From: Parapristionchus giblindavisi
Taxonomy: Eukaryota; Nematoda; Chromadorea; Rhabditida; Diplogasteridae
Reading direction: 5' to 3'
DNA length: 64,000 nt
Assembly: GCA_943737045.1 (NCBI GenBank)
Contig: CALSFV010000214.1
Coordinates: forward strand, 1,488,001-1,552,000
Part shown: one piece after another, positions 22,012 through 43,037 of the stretch
How the letters are laid out: the number at the start of each line of letters is the position of its first letter
How positions within the stretch are numbered: position 1 is the first letter of the stretch
Notes under the pieces: model-generated
Told to the model about the DNA's origin: nothing
Databases searched by the model: none
The model's input: only the letters and a program-made list of their open reading frames with translations
Made by a program: the position numbers and the translations under genes

Positions 22012-24849
22012 ACCATCAGATCGGATATTCCATATTCAATCAATATAAATCATAATTGTTATCAATCACTATTCCTTGTCTAACACGGACAATGAGCACA
22101 CTGAGAAAGAAACAAACCTCGTATCTATTGAGCTATGATGTGGACATCTCTTCAATGGAGCAACAGTTTATTTCAAGTTCGGTAAAAAATATGAACATTA
22201 ATTTAGACTTCTTCACCGATTACTTTATTTATCTTCTTTTTTTGAGATGATATATCTTATAATTTTAATTGCTAAAGACAAATTTAAATATTTGCACTGC
22301 AATATGTGTAAATAATAAAGACAAAAGAATATCATGCAGTGAAGGCAAAACCAATATATACAAGAAATATGAATACTAAGAGTAATAGCTAAGTTAAACT
22401 ACTTTTCAATGGACAATGACATCAAATTTACAAGTATACTTGAAATAATCTACAAATCTTCTCTTGATTCGTAAAAAAACAATTTGGAATACTGTAAAAT
22501 AGCCAAATGCAGGGGAAATCAGTTTAAAATTCATAAATCGACGAACTTATTGAAAAACTCTTGGATAGAAAATGGACGATCTCTGCAATGAAAATAATCA
22601 TCGAAATAAAACCGTTTTGGTTGGCTGTCGAAAAAATCAACAAATTGTAGATCAATAAATAGCCTATGACTTACCGGCAGCAACAAATTTCTCGCACATC
22701 TGCATGCAATTTATCTGCCATGCAATCTGCTGTATTTCCATAACTGAAAAAAAAGAATAATATAGAATCGAACTAAAAAATATAGAAAAAAAACTAGGAA
22801 AATGTGTAAGAAAAGATAATACCAGGCCAGAAAAAAAGATAATGCCATTTGTTTTTTTTATTTTAATAAACTGACGTATTCAATCGACTGATGGATTGTG
22901 ATGCCAGAGTCGTGCGAAACCCGTGTCCATCCCATTTAACACGAACAACAGTCTGAAAGGATAGATTTATCACTACAATGACATACAGAACATCGAAATG
23001 GGCACAGTAGTATAAGAGGAAACATGGATTTTAGAATTTGCATTAAACTTTAAAAAAAGTAATGGTTGGAATTAACCTTGAAACTTCCGAAGCACTCTCT
23101 GGTTCTGAAAGTCACTTCGTGTAGTCCTTCAGTCTCTGTGTAAACTTTGACCTCTGGAACCCGCAAGACATTTTTAAAAGAACATTTGTTTCTTCATCAG
23201 TCGTATTCCACATTTGTATGTGGGTATAATCATCCATTGTTGCTCGGTTACTGGTACAGCGGGTATGAACGAAATCGGATGGGAAAATCTCTGAAAAAAA
23301 CTTCATGTTAGATACATGCACTACTAGCAGGGCGAGGGTCTCATTATCAGGTCAGCATAGCATGTTGTGATGGCTTGAATGAGTTTACGATGTTGACTAC
23401 TAATACTTTTTCAAAATTTGCATAATCGACTTGGGCTTCGAGAAAATCGATATTGATTTTTTGTGGTATTCTGCACACGCTATCCACTTGGCGTCTTGAA
23501 CTCTTCTCTTGCCCAGCAATTCAACATAATTGGTAGTGCAGATGATAACATAATTTATCCGGCTTTTAAAATGCAAGAAAAGACACTTTCAGAGGCCGTT
23601 TGCTTGAACGTCTACACACGATTTATTGACAAACGTAACTTTACGATCTTAGCGTTTCAATGGTGTACCACTTTCGAAAACGTAGTCCTAATGAGCATTG
23701 AAAAGTGATGGTATTATCATATAAAAATTCCAGGCTGAAAAAATTATAAAATCTACAAAAATGTGTTTTGTTCAATTTTTGAAAGATTAGTTTCCACAAG
23801 AAAGAGATACCAAAGTATGAAAAGTTGAGGGGATTATATTGAAATGTCTCACCTTCACTGGCAGTTTGACTGAGCTCAATCCACTCACTTCCAGCGTATT
23901 CACTGTCTGTCTTGAAAGTGAGCGTCCTGAGAATTAGAGGAAATTGATAAGATATCGATTTTCTGTGCTAGTACAAACAATTTTTTTACGAATAGAAAAA
24001 AGCAAATTATTTTTAGGTGTCTTTTCTAAATTATTCTTTACCTTGCCCTGCATCTCAAATCGTTATATTTCTTCAAAGCATGAGAAGAGATCCAAACTGT
24101 AGCATTATCACCCAGAGTTGTATATGGTTTGTAGTTATTGAAACATAATCTAAAATTAACCAAATTTTGCTCATTAATTTTAAATTTCAACTTTATTTAA
24201 ATATATAAATCTTTAACATACTCTGTAGGGTCGTATGTTGGATTCGCTATGGCACGCAGCTCTTCCGTCCAGCCAATTTTATTCAAATCGTCGAGCTTAC
24301 AATTCGAGAACAATAACTCCTCCCTCTTTTTGTTTGGGATCTTGGGCACTAAAAATGCGTGGAACTTTAACTCGGTGTCGATGAGATGGCTTTGGTTTAC
24401 TGTAGAAAGTTACTCTATCCATTCAGTATCGATCTATATTCACGATAACTTCTCGTACTACCCATATGTATTCTCACCAAGCAAACTTCGAACACCTATC
24501 ATAATATTTTTTTAAAACTATTTTTGAAATCTTTTATGAAGAAATGTCATAAATATCAGCAGTGTTTCTCTAATTGCTGTTTTTCGTTTGTTTCAAGCAT
24601 TGATAAATCACATTTACTGATGATTATGTAGTACTCTTCATAATCATAATACAGTGATGTTGCCAAAACTATGGAAGCAATAACCAGACAACACACGAGG
24701 AAGCGCGCTTTGAAAGTCGATGTGGCTTCAGACCTGTAAGATAAGTTATTTATCGAGGAATGCGGTCTAATAATTGGAAACTGTCAACTCTGACAAAAAT
24801 TCAGCATTGTTTAAATTTGGGGCTCTCGCAGGAAGCAGTGCCAGAAATT

Positions 24850-26880
24850 AATTGTTTATTTATTTATTTCTTTATCCATCAGTTAAAATCAAGAATAATG
24901 AATGAATGAAGCAATAAGGGAGTGATGGAGTTCCGTCGCTTAAGCGATTTCGGTTGGGGAGTGGCAGCTTTAGCTGAACAATGATATTAAGGACGAATAC
25001 GAGATTGAGTTATAATATTGTGAGGGGGCAAATTTAGTATCCCTGCACGGAATATATGGGGAGGGGAAGAGACAAGCTCTTGGGTGAGGGAGTTCCACGT
25101 GGACAGAGATCTAGAGGCACAAGTGGAAAGGGATTTGGGAATACAAAAAGGTAGTGATATTCTATAACGATGGCTAATTCTATTACAATCAATATAATAT
25201 AAGTGAGAGGAGTCAAATAAAGAATAGTTATGTACTGTGCTATGGAGAAATTGGAGATCACGGATGGCTCTTCTATATTCTAATGTGGGGAGTTGAAGAA
25301 AAGCGTTGCGTTCGTTAAAAGGTAAGGGAGCAAGTTTGCATTTAGCAAAAAGTCTATATGTAAAATTTCTTTGTACACTTTCTATTGAATTGGTCAGGTA
25401 TTTAAGGGTGGGATTCCAGATAATAGGACATGATTCAAGAATTGGTCTTATATAAACAGTATAAGCTTTAGATAAAAGTGAATGGGAACGAGAGTGGACA
25501 GACAAGAACAGCATATTAATAGAAGCTTTGGCCTTGGTAGTTATGACTGATATATGGTGATTAAACGATAAATCAGAGCTCATGTGAACTCCTAAGTCTC
25601 TTACAACAGGTGATGAGGAAAGTGGGCAACCATTCATAATATACTGGGTACGAGCCTTTAAAGGGCCAATATGGAGGACAGTACATTTGGGGGCAGATAT
25701 AGTCATATTCCATGTGAGACTCCAATCAACAATAGAATCAATAGCCGATTGTAAAGATTTAGATTCGGAAGGAACGGGGGCGTAAATCTTAAGATCATCA
25801 GCAAAAATACCGTATTTTACACTAGAGGGAATTATAACAGATAAATCATTAATAAATAGTATGAACAAGAGTGGGCCAATGCTGGAGCCCTGAGGCACTC
25901 CAGAGGTGATGGGACTAGGGCGGGACATGGAATCTCCTATAAGCACCGATTGTGAACGATTAGACAAGTAAGAATGAAACCAAGATACAATATGAGGTGA
26001 GATTCCTATACATTTAAGTTTGTGCAGTAATAGTCTATGGTCGATACTATCAAAAGCCTTAGCGAAGTCAAAATAAATAACATCAACAGAAATACCGGCA
26101 GAAACACACTTAACATAATAGGAATGGGACTCGCATAATTGCGTAGCTGTGGATCTACTACTCCTAAAGCCAGCTTGATGACAATCCAGAATATTATTCG
26201 ACTCAAGATATTCAGTAAGTTCTTTGATCAAAATTTTCTCGAAAATTTTCGAAGCAGTGGAGGTCAAAGAGATCGGGCGGAAGTTAGCTATGTTGTTATT
26301 ATTGGATTTTTTCGGGATGGGTTTGACAATTGCTACTTTCCATAAGCTAGGTACAATAGAAGTAAGAAGAGTCTTATTAAAAATTATGGTTAAGGGGACA
26401 ACAATTGAGTATTTACATTTACAATATACAATATTAGGAATGTTATCAGGAGATGTATTCACTTTAGGTATTAGGTCAGATAAAGCTAAAAGTATCTGTT
26501 GAGGAGTTATATAGGCGAGATCGAAAGATGATTGGGAATGAGTAGGATACGGTAATGGGGAACTTTGAGGGGGAGTCTGGACGGAAGAAAAATAATGAGA
26601 AAAAGCGGAGGACTTATCTATATCAGAAACTAATATACTACCATCTATATTAACAACACCAGGCAAACTACTACTATTAGACTTAAGCTTACGCTTACAA
26701 AAAGAATAGAACAATCGTGGGTTGGAGGAATTTATAGCTCTGGCTTCTAAAGCACATTCAAATTCACGAAGAGAGAGATCAAATTTACGACGATAAGAGG
26801 CCAGCCCGTAATAGACAACCACCCTCTCGTTTGAATATCTCATCCACTAGAGGTCAAACCTACCATTGATTCGTATCGCC
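24850..26880 (-). mobile_element. LINE (CR1/Jockey-like), 5' part missing
   Basis: Contains the reverse transcriptase ORF described separately, followed by about 130 bp of 3' UTR and an AATAAATAAATAAA tail at about 24,855-24,875. Copy A has no counterpart, so it inserted in intron 1 of copy C. No endonuclease domain is present upstream of the ORF. Confidence 0.8.
24987..26843 (-). CDS. LINE reverse transcriptase, 618 codons, open
   Basis: This single uninterrupted frame encodes a non-LTR retrotransposon reverse transcriptase. Visible motifs, in order, are NFRPISLTSTASKIFEKI (about residues 188-205), HQAGFRSSRSTATQL, motif A YFDFAKAFDSIDH, motif B GVPQGSSIGPLLFILFINDL, and motif C FADD in place of the common YADD. 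The thumb-like carboxyl end continues to the stop. The amino-terminal approximately 160 residues match the linker between endonuclease and polymerase in CR1/Jockey-type proteins. The endonuclease itself is absent, so the frame is intact but the element is probably not autonomous. Long open frames imply a recent insertion. Confidence 0.9.
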   Translation of the reverse strand: MRYSNERVVVYYGLASYRRKFDLSLREFECALEARAINSSNPRLFYSFCKRKLKSNSSSLPGVVNIDGSILVSDIDKSSAFSHYFSSVQTPPQSSPLPYPTHSQSSFDLAYITPQQILLALSDLIPKVNTSPDNIPNIVYCKCKYSIVVPLTIIFNKTLLTSIVPSLWKVAIVKPIPKKSNNNNIANFRPISLTSTASKIFEKILIKELTEYLESNNILDCHQAGFRSSRSTATQLCESHSYYVKCVSAGISVDVIYFDFAKAFDSIDHRLLLHKLKCIGISPHIVSWFHSYLSNRSQSVLIGDSMSRPSPITSGVPQGSSIGPLLFILFINDLSVIIPSSVKYGIFADDLKIYAPVPSESKSLQSAIDSIVDWSLTWNMTISAPKCTVLHIGPLKARTQYIMNGCPLSSSPVVRDLGVHMSSDLSFNHHISVITTKAKASINMLFLSVHSRSHSLLSKAYTVYIRPILESCPIIWNPTLKYLTNSIESVQRNFTYRLFAKCKLAPLPFNERNAFLQLPTLEYRRAIRDLQFLHSTVHNYSLFDSSHLYYIDCNRISHRYRISLPFCIPKSLSTCASRSLSTWNSLTQELVSSPPHIFRAGILNLPPHNIITQSRIRP

Positions 26881-26899
26881 ATGATTATTGATTCCTTAT

Positions 26900-27238
26900 T
26901 ATTGATCGTAATTCCTATTGTCATTACATCACATTATTTATCCTGTACTATATGATTATGTACATATTTATTGTTTGTCAGATATGCCCTAGTTCATATC
27001 TTGGTGCGGAGGTGCCATGTCTGCTCTAAAGTCTATTAGCATAATCAGACTGCACCATAGCTTATACATTTGCGTATGACCCATTTCCCTATTCTATGTC
27101 AATGACACGTTACCCTAGTTGACGTGCTGTCTATATTGGTCATTCCTTCATTCTTATCTAGTTCGTTCCTTTGTACCGGTGGTACTGTTTCTCTCTCTCA
27201 ATAAAGTCTCTACATTATTACTACTTGTTGTAAGAGTA
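26900..27238 (+). mobile_element. LTR-like repeat next to the LINE
   Basis: Homologue, in reverse orientation, of the repeat at 11,201-13,006 without its nested foldback; it gives the empty site for that foldback. Contains CAATAAAGTCTCTAC, a polyadenylation-type signal near one end. It may be a solo LTR, or the 5' region of the LINE, since the two are contiguous. Confidence 0.5.
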
Positions 27239-27312
27239 CGATAAGAGGTTTATAACTTCACATTATGTAGTACAACTGTACTACATAATGTGAAGTTATA
27301 AACCTCTTATCG
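27239..27312. repeat. Perfect palindrome, 35-bp arms, 4-base loop
   Basis: CGATAAGAGGTTTATAACTT begins the left arm; the right arm is its exact complement ending at 27,312, with loop AACT. The right arm includes the first 9 bases of exon 1 of copy C and its donor. Copy A has only the right arm, so the left arm is a new inverted duplication at the junction with the inserted retroelements. Confidence 0.85.
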
Positions 27313-27339
27313 GGTCACCAATCTCCTCCATAGCCTCAT

Positions 27340-28131
27340 GAGAATTCGCAACGCGACAATTTACTTTAGATGACTCTTTTCAGTCGAAATTTGCTGAGAT
27401 GTATTCTAAAATTATTGTAAACTCTATGACAGATGCACTCTAAAATAAACAATCTCAAATATGTTTATGCTGATTCACTAGAGATCAGTTCAAGTTAAAA
27501 TCCATAGAACAACACATTTCTTTACTTTCTTATTGTTGAGTCATGCATAACATACTAATAGGAGGATAGAAAAGTGGAAACAGAACAAGTAAAATTTTCT
27601 TTTACGTTTCATCTTTTCGATTTTGCAATAATCTTTAGTACTCGCTGAACTATTGCAAACATGAAACATTTTATCGCCGACTTGTGGACTGAATGATTCA
27701 AAACTGATAAGCGCCCGACTCATTGATAACAAATTCTCTGTCTATTAATCCTAGTGAGACGCAGAAATAACAAAGCCAGTGAAAAAAAATTACAAGAATT
27801 TCAAATAGATCAAATAGAACAATCAAATAGAACTTATTAGAGTGCGAATAAAGAAATTGTTTGTGAAAAAAAATTGTTTGCATTATAGATGACAAATGAA
27901 GAGACAACAGTGAAGAGAAATATGACAGATGACAGATGACAATGAATAGGGACATTGGTGACAGTGAAGACAAATGACAGTAAATAATAATATAAGTTCT
28001 ATATGGGTTTCAGGAAAGGTTGAGAATGACAAAAAGATAAGACATCGTTTTTATTAATGATGAGAGATGACAGTGAATAGTGACAGTGGTGACTGAGAAG
28101 GCAGATGCAAGTACAACACATTCTGTCTTAA
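27340..28131. other. Spacer upstream of copy C, duplicated from 286-985
   Basis: Colinear with the spacer upstream of copy A, including the first conserved block (about 27,645-27,785). No gene supported. Confidence 0.5.
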
Positions 28132-29903
28132 AGGGAGAGTAACCTCAGTCAAAAACAGTATACAAAATGTCCAAAGAAAATTGGTCCATCGGAGCAAATT
28201 ATCTCCCACACGGAGAGCCAGTGAGAGAGTAGTTATTTTCGTCAATCTTTTGGCAATTTGCCAACTCATTTCCCTCGCTGAACATTTTCACCTTTCTGCT
28301 CATCTTTTTATGTTTATTTTCGTTTTTCTTGTTGTAAAACGTGTACATACCATCAATAGTTTAGTTTCTACGCTGCCCAATGAGAAAACGTTGGTATATT
28401 CATGTTCTTTTGTTGACTTTTCCCCGTTTCAATCATGCATTTTCAGCTTGACAGTTTCGACATCTCTCTCAATCGTTCTGCGAGTTAAATTGAAGAGATA
28501 ATGGTCTCACGTTGCCGAGAATATCTTATGAGGTTCGTTACTCTTTAAAAATATACGAATAAATAGAATTAGGCAGGGTGTAACCGACCCTGTCCTTCGT
28601 TGACTTCTTGTTATTTCCAATGCTTTTACTTATTTCAATAGTGATATTTCATACTTAATTACCTTCCCCCTCCATTGCTTCGTCAATCCACTCTGTCCTA
28701 TTTCGGCACTAATGCAGAAGAACGGATCATGCGAAACATAAACTAAGGAAAGGGCCTTATTCTTCACTTTTATACTATACTTTTGCATTTATCCGGTGGT
28801 TACGTGCTCCTATTTCCATCTAATTAACGCTTTAGTATACAGTTTCTCCTATATTCTTTCCTTTCTGTTTCGATTTGATAGTCGCTGATCTTCTTGTTGG
28901 TTTTAGCTCGAACTAGTTCGCTCTATTCTATCCGTACGTGTTGATTAATAGTAATAATATGGCAATAGTTAGTAGTTATTAATAGTTAGTAGTTATTAAT
29001 AATTAGTAGTTGCAATAGTTATTACAATCAATAATCATAAAGTAGTTGCAGATCAAATCGGATGCGTCTACATTCGACGATAGGGTGGAGGTCTCAAGAG
29101 AGAAGAACAATTGGAGGGATTACATAAGTAGGTCTCCGGTTTTGCGTGGTAATATTGTAGTAAATAATGCGCGAAAGGTAACTTACTTTTTATCTACTTT
29201 TTCTCCATATACTCATGAGAAAAAGTAACTGAAAATTAATAAAAACCCAGGTGTTTGAATCCATGCATGATTCAAGTAAATTTCGTGCAATTAATGGCAC
29301 GATCGAGCATGGAAAATAGATTATCCATCGATTATCCGTGATCATGCATGGATTCTGTCATTCCATGTAAAATCACGGAAAATTAGTGCATGATCAGGGA
29401 AGTTCACGAACCACGGATATTTCATGTATGATCATGCATGGAATGGTTATACTTGTATCTGAAATTGACAAAAATAAATTTTCAGCCAAAGTACAAGTCC
29501 GAAGAAAAATGAGCAAAAGAAAAACGTCCATAGGTGTAGTCGAACCAACCACAGACCGATTCAGAAGAGTACACACTACCAGTACACCATGCTGCCATGT
29601 TCTCTGTGCTCTTACAGGAGCGCTTTGTTTCCTACGCTCCTTGTCCCCTACACAGTGCGTTTTTTTCTTCAAAAAATGAGGAATTTTTTCACGAACTTTG
29701 ATTAATTATATAAAATCTGAAAGTGCATGGTCGCAGCTAATTTTTTGGTTCCGTCTATATATTGCCTATACCTATCGAGGAAAAATAGTCTTGTTCAAAA
29801 ATCTAAAAGATATTTCTTGTACTTCCCTTGTAAATAAGTGAGATGTAAATCTCGCAATGAATCTACATTGAGAACATAGTCTGCCATGGGTATCACTGGA
29901 ACT

Positions 29904-29978
29904 GTGCACCCTTAGCTCAGTTGGTAAGAATCTTGTCATTCATTAACAGGGAATCTGTGGTTCGATTCCTTGCTCTGT
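29904..29978 (+). ncRNA. tRNA-like sequence 1 in T4
   Basis: A-box-like TAGCTCAGTTGG and perfect B-box GGTTCGATTCC at tRNA spacing. The anticodon loop is 9 bases and the acceptor stem does not close, so it is a relic or Pol III module. Confidence 0.45.
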
Positions 29979-30059
29979 CTCATCTTTTGTATTAATTTAC
30001 ATTCTCAATTTGAAACGAACTGTCCCTTGATTATATCGTTTATATCCATTTCTGACATG

Positions 30060-30133
30060 TGACTAAATAGCTCAGTCGGGAAGAGCCTTGGCTTGAGGCC
30101 GAGTTATCGCAAGTTCAATTCCTGTGGGAACTT
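30060..30133 (+). ncRNA. tRNA-like sequence 2 in T4
   Basis: Well-formed D arm (GCTC...GAGC) and anticodon arm (CTTGG CTTGAGG CCGAG, anticodon TGA), with B-box AGTTCAATTCC. The acceptor stem is not complementary and there is no serine-type long variable arm. tRNA-derived, probably not a functional tRNA. Confidence 0.5.
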
Positions 30134-30236
30134 GTCACTTTTTCATGCATTGGGTGGTATCAATACAGTATCACCAACTATCCATGTGAGAGATAACACG
30201 GGTTGAATGGGTTCATTGAGCGAGGTTACTCTCCCT

Positions 30237-31090
30237 TTAAGCCATTTTTGTTCAAAAGTCAAACAAACGATGGAGAACAGCGAATGAGAGAATTTGTTCT
30301 GTGTACTGTTTGGTAATAAAAGTAATGAGCATATTGCGCCATAAGAATGTTTGCTTGAAGCACATAATCGGTAATGGAATCAATGGATCAATACGCAATA
30401 ACGGATTGTATGCACTCCAATGTCCAAGATGATAAGCAGAAATCAAAATGCCAGGTTATGACATAGGGAAGAAGTGTAGTGTGAGTCAAAGCGTATGTGA
30501 CTAGGACGTAGTTATGAATATGGTTAGGCAAATAATCAAAACCATAGGACCATAACCATGACCATAACCATATAGGAGTGACCTTATGCTTGCTCGGTTA
30601 CGGAGAAACCGTTGCGGTCTTGAGTAATAATGCAAATTTCAATGATAGCGACTTTAAATTTATTTTAAAAACTTTCTCATACTTTCTTAACGGATGAGTC
30701 AAACATCATATCACCAGTCATGTGTTACTAAAACTACAATAGAATGGAAAATGACTTTATACGAGCAATGTAAAACGAACTCTGAAATAATAATGAAATG
30801 AAAATGTTAGAAAGAAACTCGTTTGTCGTCGTGCCTTCCCTCCATCAGATCGGTTATTCAATCACGAAAATATATTAAAAAAATTATATTAATCTTTCTT
30901 GTCATTTCTTTGTTTAGCCGATTTGAATCAGCTTGGATGCTCCAAAGAGCCCCATCGTGTCTCGCGAGGTGCAAGCATATGGATTTATTACTTTAACACT
31001 TGGTGGAAAGACAAATATAACGAAAACAAATTAATTCTTGAGAACATTTCGGCAAGTTGAAGACCCGTTTGACGATATCGTCACTATTCT
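30237..31090. other. Spacer between T4 and copy D, duplicated block
   Basis: Contains the second conserved upstream block (about 30,240-30,455) and sequence colinear with 1,200-2,250 of the copy A spacer. No gene seen. Confidence 0.45.
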
Positions 31091-31100
31091 TCGGAAGACA

Positions 31101-40775
<9,675 letters not shown>

Positions 40776-40854
40776 GACGAGTGAACGGTGATCTATGAAA
40801 ATAATAATAAATTTTATCTGACGGGTATTTAGAATAACTTGGTCGCGTACACAG

Positions 40855-41085
40855 CAATAATGATATTGAGCGTATAAAAATCTCTTGTTTTATTTGTACT
40901 GACCAATATTTCCTGTTTTGTATAGTTCAGTAACTATGCCGATCTCTTTTAAAAAATCAGCGCGGCGAATGTCAGACGGGTCACCTAGAGAGAAACAGGG
41001 TAATCGAGAGTTAGGCGAGAGAGTGCAACTGTATGCAAATGCCCGTTGTCACGGTATTTAGACACAGTTTGTCATTTTCTTATGC
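40855..41085 (+). repeat. Dispersed repeat shared with 7,140-7,400
   Basis: Partner of the repeat described in copy B intron 11, here upstream of copy D exon 1. It could contain promoter sequence of D by position, but the copy inside B argues for a mobile or duplicated repeat. Confidence 0.45.
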
Positions 41086-41256
41086 AAGTACATTTTATAC
41101 GGGTATTTAAGCGTCGCGTGCATCGATCGATATTATCGATTATTATCCGCGTTGCAGCTTTTGAAAACAGTTTTGTCGGTTTCCCCCTCAACACTAACTA
41201 TCCATATGGGTCACTTTCAGAATCGTTTCCGTCGCAACTGGTGCTTCCCTTGTTAA

Positions 41257-41596
41257 AGGTGGAGACCCGCGAATTATCATGCAAATCTCTTATATCTCGC
41301 TTATGCAAGTGTCTAGTGATATGCAAGAAGATAGGGAGACTACCCATTGTCCCCTTAGCGTAGTGGTAAAACTTCTAACTAGAAAGCGCATGGTCGCGGG
41401 TTCGAATCCTATTGCCGAACTTTCTTATTTTCAAAAAGCGCGACTTTGCCTGAGTTTGATAGCATGATTCATTCATGATTCTAGCGAGCAATATGCTGAA
41501 TTAGCATAAAATAAACAGTGTACGGTATGTAGAATAACTTTTGCTATTATTCTGTCTTCACAGAATGATCACGAAAATATTCGCGGGAGTCCACCT
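41257..41596. mobile_element. TTAA-flanked element T3 with tRNA-like core
   Basis: TTAA at 41,253-41,256 and 41,597-41,600. The ends AGGTGGAGACCCGCGAATTA and AGGTGGACTCCCGCGAATAT are inverted repeats similar to T1 and T2. 340 bp with a tRNA-like sequence in the first third. Confidence 0.75.
41350..41418 (+). ncRNA. tRNA-like sequence inside T3
   Basis: A-box-like TAGCGTAGTGG and perfect B-box GGTTCGAATCC at tRNA spacing. The anticodon arm cannot be drawn confidently and the acceptor stem is weak. Pol III module or relic. Confidence 0.45.
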
Positions 41597-41639
41597 TTAA
41601 GCGGAGAGCTTCACGCCAGGCAGACCGCCAGAGACAAAC

Positions 41640-42170
41640 CCTACTGGCTGTGATTGATTCTTATGCAATTGGCATCATTTACAGTAACAAGGAAATACTC
41701 TCACTATCACCTCGCGGAATTCCGGTTGAAAAGGTATTATTATTTTCGTGTGTTTAAAATGTTTTCTGCGTAATGATATTCTGTTCGATTTTAAAATATA
41801 CGTTCTACTCTTTTAGCACGTAAAATAAAGGCCTAATTGCAAAAGATACCATGTATGGATAATTTAAATCAATTCTAACAACTTCTCGCCTTTTTGTTTT
41901 CTCGCCAACATTAATATGTAACTACACGTGAAGGACAAGGAAATAGGCAGAACGTAATAAAAATAGGCAGACAAGCGAATCAATGATAAGATTGTATAGA
42001 GAGTCCAATATTACAGAAGAACAAACATTCTGACTGATAAGCTTATAGGATGAATAAAAGGAGTGAAGTGGAGATCTTTATCGTACACCTTTGTTGCTAT
42101 GTAGAGGGGGAAATCATTGTAGTGAACAAACAAAAACGAACAACTTACATCGAAAAATCGTTGGAACATG
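41640..42170 (+). repeat. R1 dispersed repeat, copy e
   Basis: Colinear with 14,500-15,030, with AACGTAATAAAAATAGG and GTAGTGAACAAACAAAAACG motifs. Confidence 0.5.
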
Positions 42171-42189
42171 AATCGTCAGATCGATTCTG

Positions 42190-42640
42190 AATAAGTTTGG
42201 CCATACAACAGCGATTATTTTGAAATATTTATCTCTCGTTACCATTATTTGTCTCGTTTCGTGCATATGCACGTTGATAAATTAATATATAATTGCCGAA
42301 TGAGTCATTTTTATTCGTTTTCTTTCCGTTCATAGATTTGGGAAAACCCTCTAATTTTGTTAGTCCGCGAGAATCAGATTGAAAAAAACGGCACGCCACA
42401 AACATGAAAAAGGATAAAACCGAATCCGGGCGATATATTGTCGCAACTGTCATCACCCGAATGATTTATTAATAAATATACATAGTCGATTTTTGTGAAG
42501 AAAAAAATATTTCAATGTGAATAGCGCGGAATAACTAGATTAGAGGAGAAGAAAAACTATGAAAATAAAGAATAGGAATAAAAATGCCTCATTCGTCCAT
42601 AATCGCCGTTGAATGGTCTGAATGATTCGGAATGGATCTG
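42190..42640. mobile_element. Inverted-repeat element M2 (relative of M1)
   Basis: GCCGAATGAGTCATTTTTAT at 42,296 is mirrored at about 42,570-42,600, and TTTGGCCATACAACAGCGAT by ATCGCCGTTGAATGGTCTGA. An extra segment of about 70 bp interrupts the left arm. It is the empty-site counterpart for the foldback at 17,705-19,418. Confidence 0.55.
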
Positions 42641-42967
42641 AAGAACCGTGATCCAATGATTTTTTCGAATTACGATAACATGGTAAATGAAACTGATGCT
42701 TAAACGGATAGATTCACGTCATGTATGCCAGGTTATTTAATAATTTAGTGACTTTAAAAATGTTAATTTAATTACCCCACTTGCCGACTTTTTGACGCTT
42801 CAAGAAAACGTTGTTCTTCTTTCAGTAAGGTTCTCTCATATCATAATTTTAAGCATATATTTAATTTTAGGATAAGAGCATATCAAGAATATAGAAAGTG
42901 ACTTCACAAGAACAATGATCATGATTGTTGTTGCAAGATCAAGACTCGTTTGAGGACAATGCAACGT

Positions 42968-43037
42968 CAATCCAGAGTTGAACCCGCGTGACGCGGTTTC
43001 AGGCGTTGGCTACGAACCACTGTGCTACACGGGCTAT
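42968..43037 (-). ncRNA. tRNA-like sequence
   Basis: On the minus strand, A-box TAGCACAGTGG and B-box GGGTTCAACTC are at tRNA spacing, with a CTGAAAC loop (TGA) between ACGC and GCGT. Stems are imperfect. Not clearly bounded by an element. Confidence 0.4.

Larger units (their letters stand above)
22531..27339 (-). pseudogene. DUF229 family gene, c-type copy C, internally deleted
   Basis: Exons recognised: 1 (27,304-27,339), 2 (24,618-24,733), 3 (24,222-24,348), 4 (24,042-24,149), 5 (about 23,854-23,927), 6 (about 23,190-23,290), then directly 19 (23,077-23,160), 20 (22,876-22,952), 21 (22,675-22,743) and 22 (22,531-22,582). Conserved stretches include LCFNNYKPYTTLGDNATVWI, DFVHTRCTSN, MDDYTHIQMWN, VKVYTETEGLHEVTFRT, YGNTADCMADKLHADVREIC and the end EFFNKFVDL. 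Exons 7-18, which hold the sulfatase-like core, are gone. The old acceptor before exon 19 reads TTGCGG instead of TTGTAG. Exon 1 has lost one base and exon 2 seven bases relative to copy A. Intron 1 is filled by a LINE and an LTR-like repeat. Not expected to be functional. Confidence 0.75.
28132..30236. mobile_element. TTAA-flanked element T4, 2.1 kb, with two tRNA-like sequences
   Basis: The ends AGGGAGAGTAACCTC and complement are flanked by TTAA at 28,128-28,131 and 30,237-30,240. The copy A spacer near 978-986 (TTCTGTCTCAATCCATTTTT) is the uninterrupted site. Ends are shared with the 113-bp element T5. The interior includes repeats of an ATCATGCATGGA motif (29,245-29,450), a TAGTAGTTATTAATAGT tandem tract (28,960-29,030) and two tRNA-like stretches. 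No transposase recognised. Confidence 0.7.

Noticed and set aside
23463..23708. 81-codon plus-strand frame inside copy C, partly similar to antisense frames in intron 2 of D
   Set aside because: Similarity is confined to a short block (TTTCAGAGGCCGT and following) and the frames do not agree between copies.
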